Positions 41,366 through 50,990 of a stretch of DNA of 64,000 bases are shown here, in pieces; the stretch's first letter is position 1; each line of letters opens with the position of its first letter. Made by a program: the position numbers and the translations under genes. Below the pieces are notes generated by a model, which was not told where the DNA came from, did no database searches, and worked only from the letters and a program-made list of their open reading frames with translations. Source of the DNA: Spirochaeta thermophila DSM 6578 (GTDB taxonomy: Bacteria > Spirochaetota > Spirochaetia > Winmispirales > Winmispiraceae); NCBI RefSeq assembly GCF_000184345.1, contig NC_017583.1, positions 868,001 to 932,000 on the forward strand, read 5' to 3'.

Positions 41366-42442
41366 ATGAGTGGGAGAGCAGGAAAGACCTTGAGGGTGCT
41401 GCTCCTCGTCACGGGTGTGTTGACCGTGGTGGTACTCGCCTTTGGTGTGTACATCGTCCGCTATGAGGTTCCTGAGAACGAGGTGCTCATCCACGCAGGG
41501 ATCACCGAGAAGACCACCGTGGTTGGGGAGGTGAGTTTCAACTATGTGGAGGGGCCGACCAACGGGCCCGCGCTCCTCCTGCTCCACGCCCAGACACTGG
41601 ACTGGCATTCCTACCGAAAGGTCTTGCCGGACCTCGGCTCCCGTTTCCACGTCTTCGCTGTGACCTATCCGGGACACGGAAAGACGACTGTGCCGGATGA
41701 CTATCCCATGACCGCCGAGCGGATCGGCACGGATCTTGCGACGTTCATCGAGACGATCATCGGAGAACCCGTCTATGCCACGGGCAACTCGGCGGGAGGG
41801 CTCCTTGCAGTATGGCTTGCGGCGAACAGACCCGATCTGATTCGTGCGATCGCCCTCGAGGATCCGCCCCTCTTTTCTTCGGAGTATCCGGAGGTCAGGC
41901 GAACGGTCTCCTACAAGCTTTTTCGGAAAGCACATGAGGCTTTACGTGATCCTGGCTTTGACGGCGACTTCCTCGATTACTGGGTGCAACACGGAAAGGA
42001 GTTCTTCTCGACCTACACGGGGCCTTTATCGCAGTACCTGCTTAGGCTGCTCGTGAGCCTCTACAGGGCGCTGAATCCCGGGAAACCCCTGGAACTTCCT
42101 TTCCTTCCCGTGACGGTCCAGGAGATGCTCCGGGGGCTCGATCGTTATGATGCTCGTTTCGGGGCCTCGTTCTACACCGGGGAATGGAACAGGGGTTTCG
42201 ATCATGCCGAAGCACTCCAGCGTATCACCTGTCCCGTGTTGTTGATTCACGCGAACTTCGATTACCTCGAGGACGATACCTTAAACGGGGCCATGACCCA
42301 AGAGCAGGCCGAGCACGCGGTCTCTCTGCTGGGACATGGAGCCGATGTGAGATATGAGAGAGTGGATTCCGCTCATGTGGTACACCTGGAAAGGCCTGGA
42401 CTGTTTGTCCGAATGATCGAAGACTTCTTCCTCATGCCGTGA
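41366..42442 (+). CDS. Membrane-anchored alpha/beta hydrolase
   Basis: A 358-residue protein with one N-terminal transmembrane helix (VLLLVTGVLTVVVLAFGVYI) and a hydrolase domain. LLLLHAQTLDWHSY is the oxyanion-hole segment (HA instead of the common HG), GNSAGGLLA carries nucleophile S142, and DSAHVVHLERP supplies the catalytic His. It could be an esterase, lipase or C-C hydrolase; substrate unknown. GGGGGAGGTTACAC precedes the ATG. It is transcribed alone, convergent with the AEC permease gene. Confidence 0.83.
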   Translation: MSGRAGKTLRVLLLVTGVLTVVVLAFGVYIVRYEVPENEVLIHAGITEKTTVVGEVSFNYVEGPTNGPALLLLHAQTLDWHSYRKVLPDLGSRFHVFAVTYPGHGKTTVPDDYPMTAERIGTDLATFIETIIGEPVYATGNSAGGLLAVWLAANRPDLIRAIALEDPPLFSSEYPEVRRTVSYKLFRKAHEALRDPGFDGDFLDYWVQHGKEFFSTYTGPLSQYLLRLLVSLYRALNPGKPLELPFLPVTVQEMLRGLDRYDARFGASFYTGEWNRGFDHAEALQRITCPVLLIHANFDYLEDDTLNGAMTQEQAEHAVSLLGHGADVRYERVDSAHVVHLERPGLFVRMIEDFFLMP

Positions 42443-42521
42443 AGGTGTGGTCGATACCACTCCAGACGGACTGGGGCATCCTCTCCTCGTCCGAAAGGGG
42501 GAGAGACAGGCACTACCGTCC

Positions 42522-43463
42522 TCATGTCCCGATCATGGGGAAGCGTGCGAAGTACACCAGGAATGCGCCGAGGGACACCAGCGTATACAATGCGAGGGTG
42601 GTGTTGATCCTGCCCTGTTCTTCGTCGTGTCGCTCTCCCATGAAGATGGGGATCACATACGGTGGTGGGGAGAGGAGGAGGACGAAGAGGGCCGTGCTGT
42701 AACCGGATGGCAGGTCCAGCCATCCTTTGAAGACGAACCGGCTGAGTGCAAAGAACAGGAGGAGGACTGTCGGGAAGCGAACCGCGAGGGTCCTGAATGC
42801 CAGATGGAACCCGTGTGGGGAGAATTCGAGCCCTGCTCCCACTACCAGCAGGATGAGAGGTCCAGTCATACTCGCGATCATCTCCAGCATGCGGATGATG
42901 CCGGCCGAGATAGGTGCCCCTTCCAGCGGAATCCGAAGTCCCAGGAGGTTCGCCGTGAGGCCAAGCACTATCCCGATGATCACTGGGGATGTCATGAACG
43001 AGAGGATGGTCCTGCCGAGTCCTCTTCTGCCACCCGCTGTGCCGATGAGTGCAGGGACGAAGATGAACCAGATGAAGAGCTCGTGTCCCAGATCCGTCAC
43101 TGCGATGAGAGGGATGTGCTCCTCCCCGTATGCCACGCTGAAGACCCCAAAGGCGAACATGCCGTATTCGAAGCCGCTCATGAGAAACGGCGCGAAGGTT
43201 CCCTTCCCCCCTATGGGCTCCATCTTCCGCAGGAAGAAGAGCAGAAGATTCAGGGCGAAGATAAGGACCACCACCAGGGTCAGCCGAGGGTCCAGCTCGA
43301 TTCGGAGAAACGAGAGGAACATGACGGCAGGTAATCCCAGGTCGATGACGAGGTTCTTCAATGTCGAGAGGCCGGGAGGCTCCAGAACCCGGATTCTCCG
43401 GAGTAGATGACCGCTCGCGATGAGCAACAGGACGGGGAGCAGTTTGTCGACTATCTGGAGCAC
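42522..43463 (-). CDS. AEC-family (auxin efflux carrier-like) permease
   Basis: A 313-residue membrane protein with about ten helices arranged as two five-helix halves, as in AEC permeases that export organic acids or amino-acid-like anions. LLPVLLLIASGHLLRRIRV opens the fold and LPAVMFLSFLRIELD lies in helix 2-3. GTG at 43463 is preferred because AAGGAGG lies 4 bases upstream; another GTG at 43493 is in frame. It follows the HD-GYP gene on the same strand with a 94-base gap. Confidence 0.8.
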   Translation of the reverse strand: MLQIVDKLLPVLLLIASGHLLRRIRVLEPPGLSTLKNLVIDLGLPAVMFLSFLRIELDPRLTLVVVLIFALNLLLFFLRKMEPIGGKGTFAPFLMSGFEYGMFAFGVFSVAYGEEHIPLIAVTDLGHELFIWFIFVPALIGTAGGRRGLGRTILSFMTSPVIIGIVLGLTANLLGLRIPLEGAPISAGIIRMLEMIASMTGPLILLVVGAGLEFSPHGFHLAFRTLAVRFPTVLLLFFALSRFVFKGWLDLPSGYSTALFVLLLSPPPYVIPIFMGERHDEEQGRINTTLALYTLVSLGAFLVYFARFPMIGT

Positions 43464-43557
43464 CGATCCTCCTTGATACAGAGTCCTTCTCACTCATTCG
43501 AAGGGGGTGTCTACGAGGAAAGGAGCGCGGATCGCCGTCCCTGATCCCTCCGGCTCC

Positions 43558-44724
43558 TCACCCCAACAGTTCCTCCACCTCTTTCTGGGTGAGGGCGCGG
43601 CGGATGGTGTTGATGCCTTCGTCGGTACGCACCAGGATGGGATCTTTGAGCCGGTGGCCCCGGTCGTCGAAGAGTATCTTCACCACGGGACACCGGGGGT
43701 TCTCCGGGTTCGACTCCACCACCAGGCCCTTGGCGCCGGACTGGAGCATCACGTACGAGCCGATGGGGTAGAGCGAGAGCATGAAGATGAGCGACCTGAG
43801 GAGCATTTCATCGTACCACTTGCCGGCCCGTTTCATCATGTCGAGGAGGCTCGTGTGCCCTTCGGCCGGTGGACGATAGGGACGCTCCGCGGTGAGCGCG
43901 GCGTAGGTGGAGCATATCCCCATGATCCGTGCGGCCACGGAGATCTGGTCGCCCTTGAGGCCGCGGGGATAGCCCGAGCCGTCCATGTGCTCGTGATGCT
44001 CGAGCACGGCAAGGCAGACGGGAATCGGGAACCCGAACGAACGCAATGTCTTGTAGGCGATCACCGGATGGGCGGTGATCGCGCGTTTCTCCTCGGGGGT
44101 GAGCACCCTGTTCGAGAGGTAGAGCTGGGGCGGAAGCCGGATCATCCCTATCTCGTGGAGCAGGGCGGCGGTCACGAGGTCGACCAGTTTGAACTGGGGG
44201 ATCTGGAGGCGCAGCCCGAGGCCCGCCGCGAGGATGGCTGTCTTGGCGGAGTGGACGATGAGGTAGTTGCGCCGGGGATCGTCCATCTCTTGGATCCTGA
44301 AGATGAACGGCTGGTGGAGGCGGACGGCGGTGATCACCTCCTTGGCCTTGTCGGCAACCGTGCCGGGGTTGAGCCGCTGGTTGTTGAGAAACGCGGAATA
44401 GGTCTTCTCGCAGAAGGTCACGAGATCAGAGAAAAACTCCCGCACCGCCTGCAGCGTCTTCTGCTCGGCGGCGTCGACCACGAGGGATGGTGCCTCCTGG
44501 CCGGTTCCCCCTTCTCCTTCCTCTACAGGGAGTATCCCCCCCGGTGGATTATCCGAGAGACTGCCGTTGCTCCACACGGTGAGGAATCCCCACCGCACCA
44601 GACGGTTGATGAGCTCCGATGAGACGGGCACCTCGGGAGGGAGGAGGATGTATTCCTCGTCCAGGTACAGGTCGTCCGAACAGTAGCTATCGGGTTTGAG
44701 ATCTTTCACCGGGATCTGTTTCAT
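43558..44724 (-). CDS. HD-GYP-like protein with degenerate metal site
   Basis: A 388-residue cytoplasmic protein. The N-terminal part (IPVKDLKPDSYCSDDLYLDE) resembles the domain that commonly precedes HD-GYP phosphodiesterases. The C-terminal part keeps HHEHMDGSGYPRGLKG but reads LLHEIGMIRLP where active enzymes have HDIGK, and ICSTYAALTAERPYRP where they have a metal-binding D before the Y. It may bind cyclic-di-GMP without cleaving it. ATG at 44724 is chosen because a nearer upstream ATG (44769) overlaps the promoter -10 box. Confidence 0.83.
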   Translation of the reverse strand: MKQIPVKDLKPDSYCSDDLYLDEEYILLPPEVPVSSELINRLVRWGFLTVWSNGSLSDNPPGGILPVEEGEGGTGQEAPSLVVDAAEQKTLQAVREFFSDLVTFCEKTYSAFLNNQRLNPGTVADKAKEVITAVRLHQPFIFRIQEMDDPRRNYLIVHSAKTAILAAGLGLRLQIPQFKLVDLVTAALLHEIGMIRLPPQLYLSNRVLTPEEKRAITAHPVIAYKTLRSFGFPIPVCLAVLEHHEHMDGSGYPRGLKGDQISVAARIMGICSTYAALTAERPYRPPAEGHTSLLDMMKRAGKWYDEMLLRSLIFMLSLYPIGSYVMLQSGAKGLVVESNPENPRCPVVKILFDDRGHRLKDPILVRTDEGINTIRRALTQKEVEELLG

Positions 44725-44730
44725 CTTCTG

Positions 44731-44760
44731 TTGACCGCCCCATGGGGTATACGTTACACT
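44731..44760 (+). promoter_or_regulatory. Candidate promoter of the 44786 gene
   Basis: TTGACC (44731-44736), 18-base spacer, TACACT (44755-44760). The palindrome CCCCATGGGG (44738-44747) lies in the spacer. Confidence 0.5.
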
Positions 44761-44767
44761 CTTTTTC

Positions 44768-44796
44768 ATTATAGGAGAAAACACGGTGAAATTTAA
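44768..44796 (-). promoter_or_regulatory. Promoter of the HD-GYP-like gene
   Basis: TTAAAT (44791-44796), 17-base spacer, TATAAT (44768-44773). The -35 box lies inside codons 2-4 of the divergent gene. Confidence 0.7.
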
Positions 44797-45586
44797 GGTC
44801 CTTTTTCTTGCCTTCGTCGGCGTGGTGGTCCTCGCATCCCTCCTCCTCGTGTTGCTCCCCTTCTGGATGCTCGGCTGGGAGTATGCCGTGTCCTTCTGGT
44901 CCTCGTACTGGTACCTGCTCGCGGGATTTCTCCTCCTCCTCGTGCTCCTTCTGCTGTTCTATACGAGGAACCGTCTTTTCTTCTCCTATCTAGAGGAAGA
45001 ACAGTGGGATGCCCTCTACGAGCTCCTCTCGAACCGGATCTTCAAGCTGAGGCGGGTCTCCCGGGGGGACGTGCAGCTCTATCTCACGCTCGCTGCCATG
45101 AGGGGGGAGTGGGAGGCCATTCGGAGGCTCGATGTCTTTCTCGAAGAGGTGAATCCCGCGGTACACCGGACGTTTCTCCTCGAACTCGGACTTCCTCTGA
45201 TACTCTCGAACGAAGGCGAGGCGATACGGGATCACTATGCGAACGCTGTCGGGCGGCTCAAAGGCGCCGACAGGGAGTGGTCACAGTGGTTCCACGGCTA
45301 CGGACTCATCCTCTGCAACGAGTACGAAGAGGCGGAACGGGTGCTTTTCTCCCTCCTCGACGGGGGAAAGAACCCCGCCGTCCGTCTGCTCTCGTTCCAT
45401 GCCCTCAGCGAGTTCTTTCCCAAGGACGAGGAGCGGCAGACGCTCCTCGAGGAGAAGAGGGAAGCCTTTCTCCGTGCCGTACCCAAGTCCGCCCTGAGAC
45501 GCTACCTCGATGGACACAGGGAGGAGCTTGTGGTACTTATCATGAACAAACTCATAGCCGATGCGGTAGAACGGGTGTACGTATGA
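44786..45586 (+). CDS. Membrane protein with helical-repeat cytoplasmic domain, unknown function
   Basis: A 266-residue protein with two N-terminal transmembrane helices (to about residue 58) and a soluble helical region of TPR-like character (WDALYELLSNRIFKL, MRGEWEAIRRLDVFL, EYEEAERVLFSLL). Not assigned to a family. The GTG start follows TAGGAGAAAACAC. It overlaps the next gene as ATGA, so its product is made together with an alanine-type aminotransferase. It is divergent from the HD-GYP-like gene with overlapping promoters. Confidence 0.75.
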   Translation: MKFKVLFLAFVGVVVLASLLLVLLPFWMLGWEYAVSFWSSYWYLLAGFLLLLVLLLLFYTRNRLFFSYLEEEQWDALYELLSNRIFKLRRVSRGDVQLYLTLAAMRGEWEAIRRLDVFLEEVNPAVHRTFLLELGLPLILSNEGEAIRDHYANAVGRLKGADREWSQWFHGYGLILCNEYEEAERVLFSLLDGGKNPAVRLLSFHALSEFFPKDEERQTLLEEKREAFLRAVPKSALRRYLDGHREELVVLIMNKLIADAVERVYV

Positions 45587-46830
45587 AACAACTTTTCCAG
45601 AAATCGCACAAGCTCGACGACGTGTGTTACGAGATCCGCGGGCCTGTCATGGACGAGGCGAGACGGATGGAGGAGGAGGGATTCCAGATCCTCAAGCTCA
45701 ACATCGGGAACCCTGCGCCGTTCGGGTTCAACACCCCGGACGAGATCCTCCACGACATCATCATCAATCTACCGAATGCGCAAGGCTACGGAGACAGCAA
45801 GGGCATCTTTCCCGCCCGGAAGGCGGTGATGCAGTACTACCAGGCCAAGGGGGTGTTCGACGCCGACACCGACTATATCTTCATAGGTAACGGCGTGAGC
45901 GAGCTCATCTCCATAAGCCTCCAGGCCCTCCTCAATCCCGAGGACGAGGTGCTCATCCCCGCTCCGGACTATCCCTTGTGGACTGCGGTCACCCGTCTCG
46001 CGGGTGGAAGACCGGTACACTACATCTGCGACGAGGAGAGCGACTGGATACCCGACATAGACGACATACGGCGGAAGATCACTTCGCGCACGAAGGGCAT
46101 CGTGGTCATCAATCCCAACAACCCCACGGGTGCGGTCTATCCTCGGGAGGTGCTGGAGAAGATCTACGAGATCGCCTGTGAACACAACCTGGTGATCTTC
46201 TCGGACGAGATCTACGAGAAGATCATCTATGACGAGGATGCGCGAGCCGCATACTCTCCCATGTCGCTCATCGCCGAGGATGCCCTGTGTCTCACCTTCA
46301 ACGGCCTCTCAAAGGCCTACCGAGCCGCCGGACTCCGTGCGGGATGGCTCATGATCAGCGGCAAGAAGCGACCGTTCGCCAAGGACTACATCGAGGGGAT
46401 CTCGCTCCTCTCGAACATGCGTCTGTGCAGCAACATGACCGCCCAGTTCGGGATCCAGACCGCCCTCGGCGGGTATCAGAGCATAGACGACCTCGTGAGA
46501 CCGGGCGGCAGGCTCTACGAGCAGCGGAACCTCTGCTACGAGCTCCTCAACCAGATTCCGGGGGTCTCGTGTCGCAAGCCGAAGGGTGCCCTCTACTGCT
46601 TCCCGAAGCTTGATGCCGAGCGCTTCGGCATCGAGAGCGACGAGCTGTTCGTGCTCGATTTCCTGAGGGAGAAGAAGGTCCAGGTGGTGCAGGGCACGGG
46701 TTTCAACTGGCCGCACCCCGACCACTTCAGGATCGTGTTCCTTCCCGACAAGGACACGCTTCGCGACGCCATCGGGCGCCTGGCCGATTTCCTCGCGGAT
46801 TACCGCCAGAACGGGGCGGGGGTGGCCTAG
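45583..46830 (+). CDS. alaA: Class I aminotransferase, alanine transaminase-like
   Basis: A 415-residue PLP enzyme close to the AlaA/YfbQ group. LKLNIGNPAPFGF and NPNNPTGAVYPREVL are substrate/cofactor-binding motifs, FSDEIYEKIIYD holds the cofactor Asp and SKAYRAAGLRAGW the PLP lysine. It probably interconverts pyruvate/glutamate with alanine/2-oxoglutarate. Length is normal. The start overlaps the stop of the membrane-protein gene (ATGA); the frame is open upstream, but that part is a shadow. Gene symbol by family resemblance. Confidence 0.9.
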   Translation: MKQLFQKSHKLDDVCYEIRGPVMDEARRMEEEGFQILKLNIGNPAPFGFNTPDEILHDIIINLPNAQGYGDSKGIFPARKAVMQYYQAKGVFDADTDYIFIGNGVSELISISLQALLNPEDEVLIPAPDYPLWTAVTRLAGGRPVHYICDEESDWIPDIDDIRRKITSRTKGIVVINPNNPTGAVYPREVLEKIYEIACEHNLVIFSDEIYEKIIYDEDARAAYSPMSLIAEDALCLTFNGLSKAYRAAGLRAGWLMISGKKRPFAKDYIEGISLLSNMRLCSNMTAQFGIQTALGGYQSIDDLVRPGGRLYEQRNLCYELLNQIPGVSCRKPKGALYCFPKLDAERFGIESDELFVLDFLREKKVQVVQGTGFNWPHPDHFRIVFLPDKDTLRDAIGRLADFLADYRQNGAGVA

Positions 46831-46888
46831 AGGCTCACACGCCCGGAGACGGCACCACCTGCCCGGCTTCCCGGTGCGTTCCCTCGCC

Positions 46889-46917
46889 TTGACCCTCGTT
46901 CGAGGCTCACTTATAAT
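46889..46917 (+). promoter_or_regulatory. Promoter of the tRNA-synthetase operon
   Basis: TTGACC (46889-46894), 17-base spacer, TATAAT (46912-46917). Start codon at 46949. No T-box leader is possible in the short 5' region. Confidence 0.85.
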
Positions 46918-46948
46918 CCCTTACACATCTTCGACTTCTGGAGTGTCC

Positions 46949-48427
46949 ATGAGCGTCCGAGTACGGTATGCGCCCTCGCCCACCGGGCTTCAGCACATAG
47001 GGGGGCTTCGCACGGCCCTGTTCAACTACTTCTTCGCCCGCTCGCAGGGGGGCACCTTCATCCTCAGGATAGAGGATACCGACAGGGAGCGCTACGACGA
47101 GCGGGCCCTCCAGGACCTGTTCGAAACCTTCGAGTGGCTCGGTATCACCTGGGACGAGGGACCGGGCAAGGGCGGACCGTATGGTCCGTACTTCCAGTCG
47201 GAGCGGAAGGAACTCTATCAGGAGCACGCCCGTCTCCTCGTCGAAGAGGGACATGCGTACCGCTGCTTCTGCACTCCGGAGCGTCTGGAACAGCTGAGAA
47301 AGGAACGGGGAAAGGGACGTGCCACCGGCTATGACCGGCACTGCAGGAACCTCCCCCCCGATGAGGTGGAGCGGCTCCTCGCCGAAGGAAGGCCCCATGT
47401 CATCCGGTTCAAGGTGCCCGTCGAGGGGAGCACGGTCTTCGAGGACTACCTGCTGGGGAGGGTGGAATACCCCAACGCGGACGTCAACCCCGATCCGGTG
47501 CTCCTCAAGTCCGACGGGTTTCCCACCTACCATCTGGCCAACGTGGTGGACGACCACCTCATGCGCATCACGCACATCCTGAGGGCCCAGGAATGGATCC
47601 CCTCGACACCGCTCCATGTCCTCCTGTACCGGGCCTTCGGGTGGGAACATCCTGTCTACTGTCACCTTCCCATGGTCCTCGGTCCCGACGGCCAGAAGCT
47701 CTCGAAGCGTCATGGCGCCACGAGCGTGCAGGAGTTCCGGAGGATGGGGTACCTTCCGGAGGCCGTCGTCAACTACGTCTCCCTCCTGGGGTGGGCCTAC
47801 GACGACTCCAGGGAGCTCTTCACGCGGGAGGAGCTCGAGCGGGTCTTCACCCTGGAGAAGCTCAACAAGTCCCCTGCGGTCTTCGACTACAAGAAGCTCG
47901 AGTGGTTCAACGGCGTGTATATCCGTGCGAAGACCGATGAGGAACTGTTCGCCCTCCTCCTCCCCGTCGCAGAGGAGACGGGGCTCCTCCCGAGCCCTCC
48001 CACCGATGAGGAGAAGGAGAAGCTCAGGCTCGCGGTGCCGATCGTCAAGGAGCGCCTCAAGGTGCTCCGCGACGTGAAGGACCTCCTCTGGTTCCTCTTC
48101 CACGAGGTTCCCGACTACGAGCCGGCTCTCCTGGTGCCGAAGAAGCTCGACGCGTCTGCTACGATGAGGATCCTCGCCGCCCTCAAGGAGGAGCTTGCAG
48201 GCTACTGGACGCGTACGGACGAGGAGAACGAGCAGAGGATGCGGGCCCTCGCGGAACGGATGGGGATCAAGCTGGGACAGCTCCTCATGCCCCTCAGGGT
48301 GGCCGTCACCGGCTCCACGGTCTCCCCACCCCTCCTCGAGTCCATACGGCTCCTGGGAGCGGAAGAGACGTTGCAGAGGATCGACCGCGCACTTGAAAAA
48401 CTTTCATCGCTCACGGAAGGAGAGTAG
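46949..48427 (+). CDS. gltX: Glutamyl-tRNA synthetase
   Basis: A 492-residue class I synthetase. [19 protein letters not shown] carries the HIGH motif in the usual GluRS form and [10 protein letters not shown] is the KMSKS loop. Four Cys residues in the CP region are not seen, so there is no zinc site. It charges tRNA-Glu and, if gatCAB is present, also tRNA-Gln. The ATG lies downstream of a strong promoter; an in-frame ATG at 46874 is upstream of that promoter and is excluded. First gene of a five-gene operon. Confidence 0.95.
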   Translation: MSVRVRYAPSPTGLQHIGGLRTALFNYFFARSQGGTFILRIEDTDRERYDERALQDLFETFEWLGITWDEGPGKGGPYGPYFQSERKELYQEHARLLVEEGHAYRCFCTPERLEQLRKERGKGRATGYDRHCRNLPPDEVERLLAEGRPHVIRFKVPVEGSTVFEDYLLGRVEYPNADVNPDPVLLKSDGFPTYHLANVVDDHLMRITHILRAQEWIPSTPLHVLLYRAFGWEHPVYCHLPMVLGPDGQKLSKRHGATSVQEFRRMGYLPEAVVNYVSLLGWAYDDSRELFTREELERVFTLEKLNKSPAVFDYKKLEWFNGVYIRAKTDEELFALLLPVAEETGLLPSPPTDEEKEKLRLAVPIVKERLKVLRDVKDLLWFLFHEVPDYEPALLVPKKLDASATMRILAALKEELAGYWTRTDEENEQRMRALAERMGIKLGQLLMPLRVAVTGSTVSPPLLESIRLLGAEETLQRIDRALEKLSSLTEGE

Positions 48428-48429
48428 AC

Positions 48430-49761
48430 ATGGCACAGGTGACCCTCGATACCATCGTGTCGCTCTGTAAGCGCCGCGGATTCGTGTTTCAGTCGAGCGA
48501 GGTCTACGGTGGACTCTCGTCGGCATGGGACTATGGTCCACTTGGTGTGGAGCTCAAGAACAACATCGAACGCTTCTGGTGGAACGAGATGGTCCGGAAA
48601 CGCCGGAACATCGTGGGACTCGATGCCGCCATCCTCATGCACCCCAAGGTGTGGGAGGCCTCGGGCCATGTGGAGAACTTCCACGACCCTCTCGTGGATT
48701 GCAAGGAGTGCAAGGCCAGGTTCAGGGCCGACCAGATAGATCTCTCGGCTCCCTGTCCGGAGTGCGGTGCGAAGGACTCCTTCACCGAGCCGCGCCAGTT
48801 CAACCTCATGTTCAAGACCCACCTGGGGCCGGTCGAGGACGAGAGTACGGTGGTCTACCTGCGGCCCGAGACCGCCCAGGGTATCTACGTGAACTACAAG
48901 AACTGCCTGCAGTCGAGCAGGCTCAAGGTTCCCTTCGGGATCGCCCAGGTGGGCAAGGCCTTCAGGAACGAGATCGTGACCAAGAACTTCATCTTCCGCA
49001 CGTGCGAGTTCGAGCAGATGGAGATGCAGTTCTTCGTGCACCCCTCCGAGGACAAGAAGTGGTTCGACTACTGGAAAGCGGAGCGGATGGAGTACTACAG
49101 GAAGATGGGTATTCGGCCTGAGAAGCTCAGGTTCCACCAGCATGGACCGGACGAGCTCGCCCACTATGCCAAGGAGGCGGTCGACATCCAGTACGAGTTC
49201 CCGTTCGGATGGAGGGAGCTGGAGGGGGTTCACAACCGCACGGACTACGACCTGAGCCGGCACTCGCAGTTCTCGGGGAAGGACCTATCGTACTTCGACG
49301 ACGAGACGAGGGAGCGGTACATCCCCTACATTATCGAGACCTCGGCGGGACTCACCCGCAGCGTGCTCATGGTCCTCTCCGATGCCTACGATGAAGAGGA
49401 ACTCGAGAACGGTGAAAAACGTACGGTGCTCAGGTTCCATCCTCTCATCGCCCCGATCACCGTGGCGGTGTTCCCGCTCATGAGGCGTGATGGGCTCGAT
49501 ACCTATGCCCAGAACCTCGAGGAGGAGCTGAGGGACCACTTCAACACCTTCTACGACGAGAGCGGGGCCATAGGCCGCAGGTACAGGAGGCAGGACGAGG
49601 TGGGGACTCCCTACTGCATCACCGTGGACTACCAGACCCTTGAGGACGACACCGTCACCCTTCGGTATCGGGACTCGATGGAGCAGGTGAGGGTCCACAG
49701 GAACGAGGTCGTGTCTGCCATTCAGCAGGCCATCAGGGAGTACAGGAGGGTCGGCACATGA
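48430..49761 (+). CDS. glyQS: Glycyl-tRNA synthetase, single-chain dimeric type
   Basis: A 443-residue class II synthetase of the eukaryotic/archaeal-like alpha2 type. [20 protein letters not shown] at the N-terminus, a zinc-binding CKECKARF...CPECGAKD insert, motif 2 region [20 protein letters not shown] and the C-terminal anticodon domain are all present. AAGGAGAGTAGAC precedes the ATG, 2 bases after gltX. It overlaps tyrS by 4 bases (ATGA). Confidence 0.95.
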   Translation: MAQVTLDTIVSLCKRRGFVFQSSEVYGGLSSAWDYGPLGVELKNNIERFWWNEMVRKRRNIVGLDAAILMHPKVWEASGHVENFHDPLVDCKECKARFRADQIDLSAPCPECGAKDSFTEPRQFNLMFKTHLGPVEDESTVVYLRPETAQGIYVNYKNCLQSSRLKVPFGIAQVGKAFRNEIVTKNFIFRTCEFEQMEMQFFVHPSEDKKWFDYWKAERMEYYRKMGIRPEKLRFHQHGPDELAHYAKEAVDIQYEFPFGWRELEGVHNRTDYDLSRHSQFSGKDLSYFDDETRERYIPYIIETSAGLTRSVLMVLSDAYDEEELENGEKRTVLRFHPLIAPITVAVFPLMRRDGLDTYAQNLEEELRDHFNTFYDESGAIGRRYRRQDEVGTPYCITVDYQTLEDDTVTLRYRDSMEQVRVHRNEVVSAIQQAIREYRRVGT

Positions 49762-50990
49762 GCGACGCCCTCGCTGTTCTTGCCGAACGCGGCCTGGTGA
49801 AGCAGTGCACCGACCTCGAGGGGCTCGGGGCCCGTATGCAGGAGGGCCCCGTCACCTTCTACCTGGGGATCGATCCCACGGGTCCGAGCCTCCACGCGGG
49901 ACACCTCGTCCCCCTCTTCGCTGCCACGCACCTGGTGAACGCGGGGCACCGTGCCATCATCCTCATAGGCGGGGGCACGGCCCGCATAGGGGATCCCTCA
50001 GGCAAGACCGAGATGCGCAGGATCCTCTCCGTGGAGGAGATAGATCGCAACGCCCGGGCCATCCAGGCCCAGATAGAGCGTTTCTTTCCCGTGGACGGGA
50101 ATAAGGCTCTCATGCTGAACAACGCCGAGTGGCTCGCCGACCTCAACTACATCGACTTCCTCCGGGAGATCGGACGGCACTTCTCGGTGAACCGGATGCT
50201 CAGTTTCGAAACCTACAAGGCGCGCCTCGAGACCGGCCTCTCGTTCATCGAGTTCAACTACCAGCTCCTCCAGGCCTACGATTTCCTGGTGCTCAACGAG
50301 CGCTACGGCTGCACCCTCCAGATAGGCGGGGACGACCAGTGGGGCAACATCGTGGCCGGGATCGACCTCATACGGAGGGTGAGGGGAGAGGAGGCCTATG
50401 GCCTGACCATGCCCCTGGTCACCCGCTCGGACGGGAAGAAGATGGGGAAGACCGAGAAGGGAGCCCTGTTCCTCGATCCCTCCATGGTGAGCCCCTACGA
50501 GTTCTTCCAGTATTGGAGGAACGTGCCGGACCAGGACGTGGCTACGTTCCTCAAGTACTATACCTTCCTTCCGATCGAAGAGATAGCGACCCTCACGGCC
50601 CACACGGACGAGCGGATCAACCTGGCCAAGGAGCGGCTCGCCTACGAGCTCACCGCGCTCATCCACGGCAGGGAAGAGGCCGACAAGGCACTCGAGGCTT
50701 CCCGGGCGGCATTCGGGAAGGGGGGGCAGGACCGTTCCTCCATCCCCTTCGTGGAGATCCCACGGGAAGAGCTCGAGCACGGTATCGGTGTGGTGGAGCT
50801 TTTCGTGAAGACCGATCTCTGTGCCTCCAAGAGCGAGGCCCGTCGTCTCATCTCCCAGGGCGGTGCCTACATCGAGGGCGAACAAGTGAAGGATCTGGAG
50901 CAGGTGGTGCGGTTGCAGGATGTGCCCGAGGCGGGGGAGATCCTCCTCCGGGCGGGCAAGAAGCGATATTTCAGGGTCGTGGTGAGATGA
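49758..50990 (+). CDS. tyrS: Tyrosyl-tRNA synthetase
   Basis: A 410-residue class I synthetase. [19 protein letters not shown] carries the HIGH motif as HAGH, and [13 protein letters not shown] is the KMSKS loop. The last 60 residues form an S4 RNA-binding domain ([21 protein letters not shown]). This matches the TyrS2/TyrZ-like form of about 410 residues. It is coupled to glyQS upstream and, through ATGA, to an ABC permease gene downstream. Confidence 0.95.
   Translation: MSDALAVLAERGLVKQCTDLEGLGARMQEGPVTFYLGIDPTGPSLHAGHLVPLFAATHLVNAGHRAIILIGGGTARIGDPSGKTEMRRILSVEEIDRNARAIQAQIERFFPVDGNKALMLNNAEWLADLNYIDFLREIGRHFSVNRMLSFETYKARLETGLSFIEFNYQLLQAYDFLVLNERYGCTLQIGGDDQWGNIVAGIDLIRRVRGEEAYGLTMPLVTRSDGKKMGKTEKGALFLDPSMVSPYEFFQYWRNVPDQDVATFLKYYTFLPIEEIATLTAHTDERINLAKERLAYELTALIHGREEADKALEASRAAFGKGGQDRSSIPFVEIPREELEHGIGVVELFVKTDLCASKSEARRLISQGGAYIEGEQVKDLEQVVRLQDVPEAGEILLRAGKKRYFRVVVR

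Noticed and set aside
45004-46830. Open frame of 608 codons ending in the aminotransferase
   Set aside because: The first 190 codons are out-of-frame sequence of the membrane-protein gene; the aminotransferase starts at 45583 at an ATGA overlap.
46831-46948. T-box or other leader riboswitch before the synthetase operon
   Set aside because: The promoter leaves only about 25 bases of leader, too short for a T-box.
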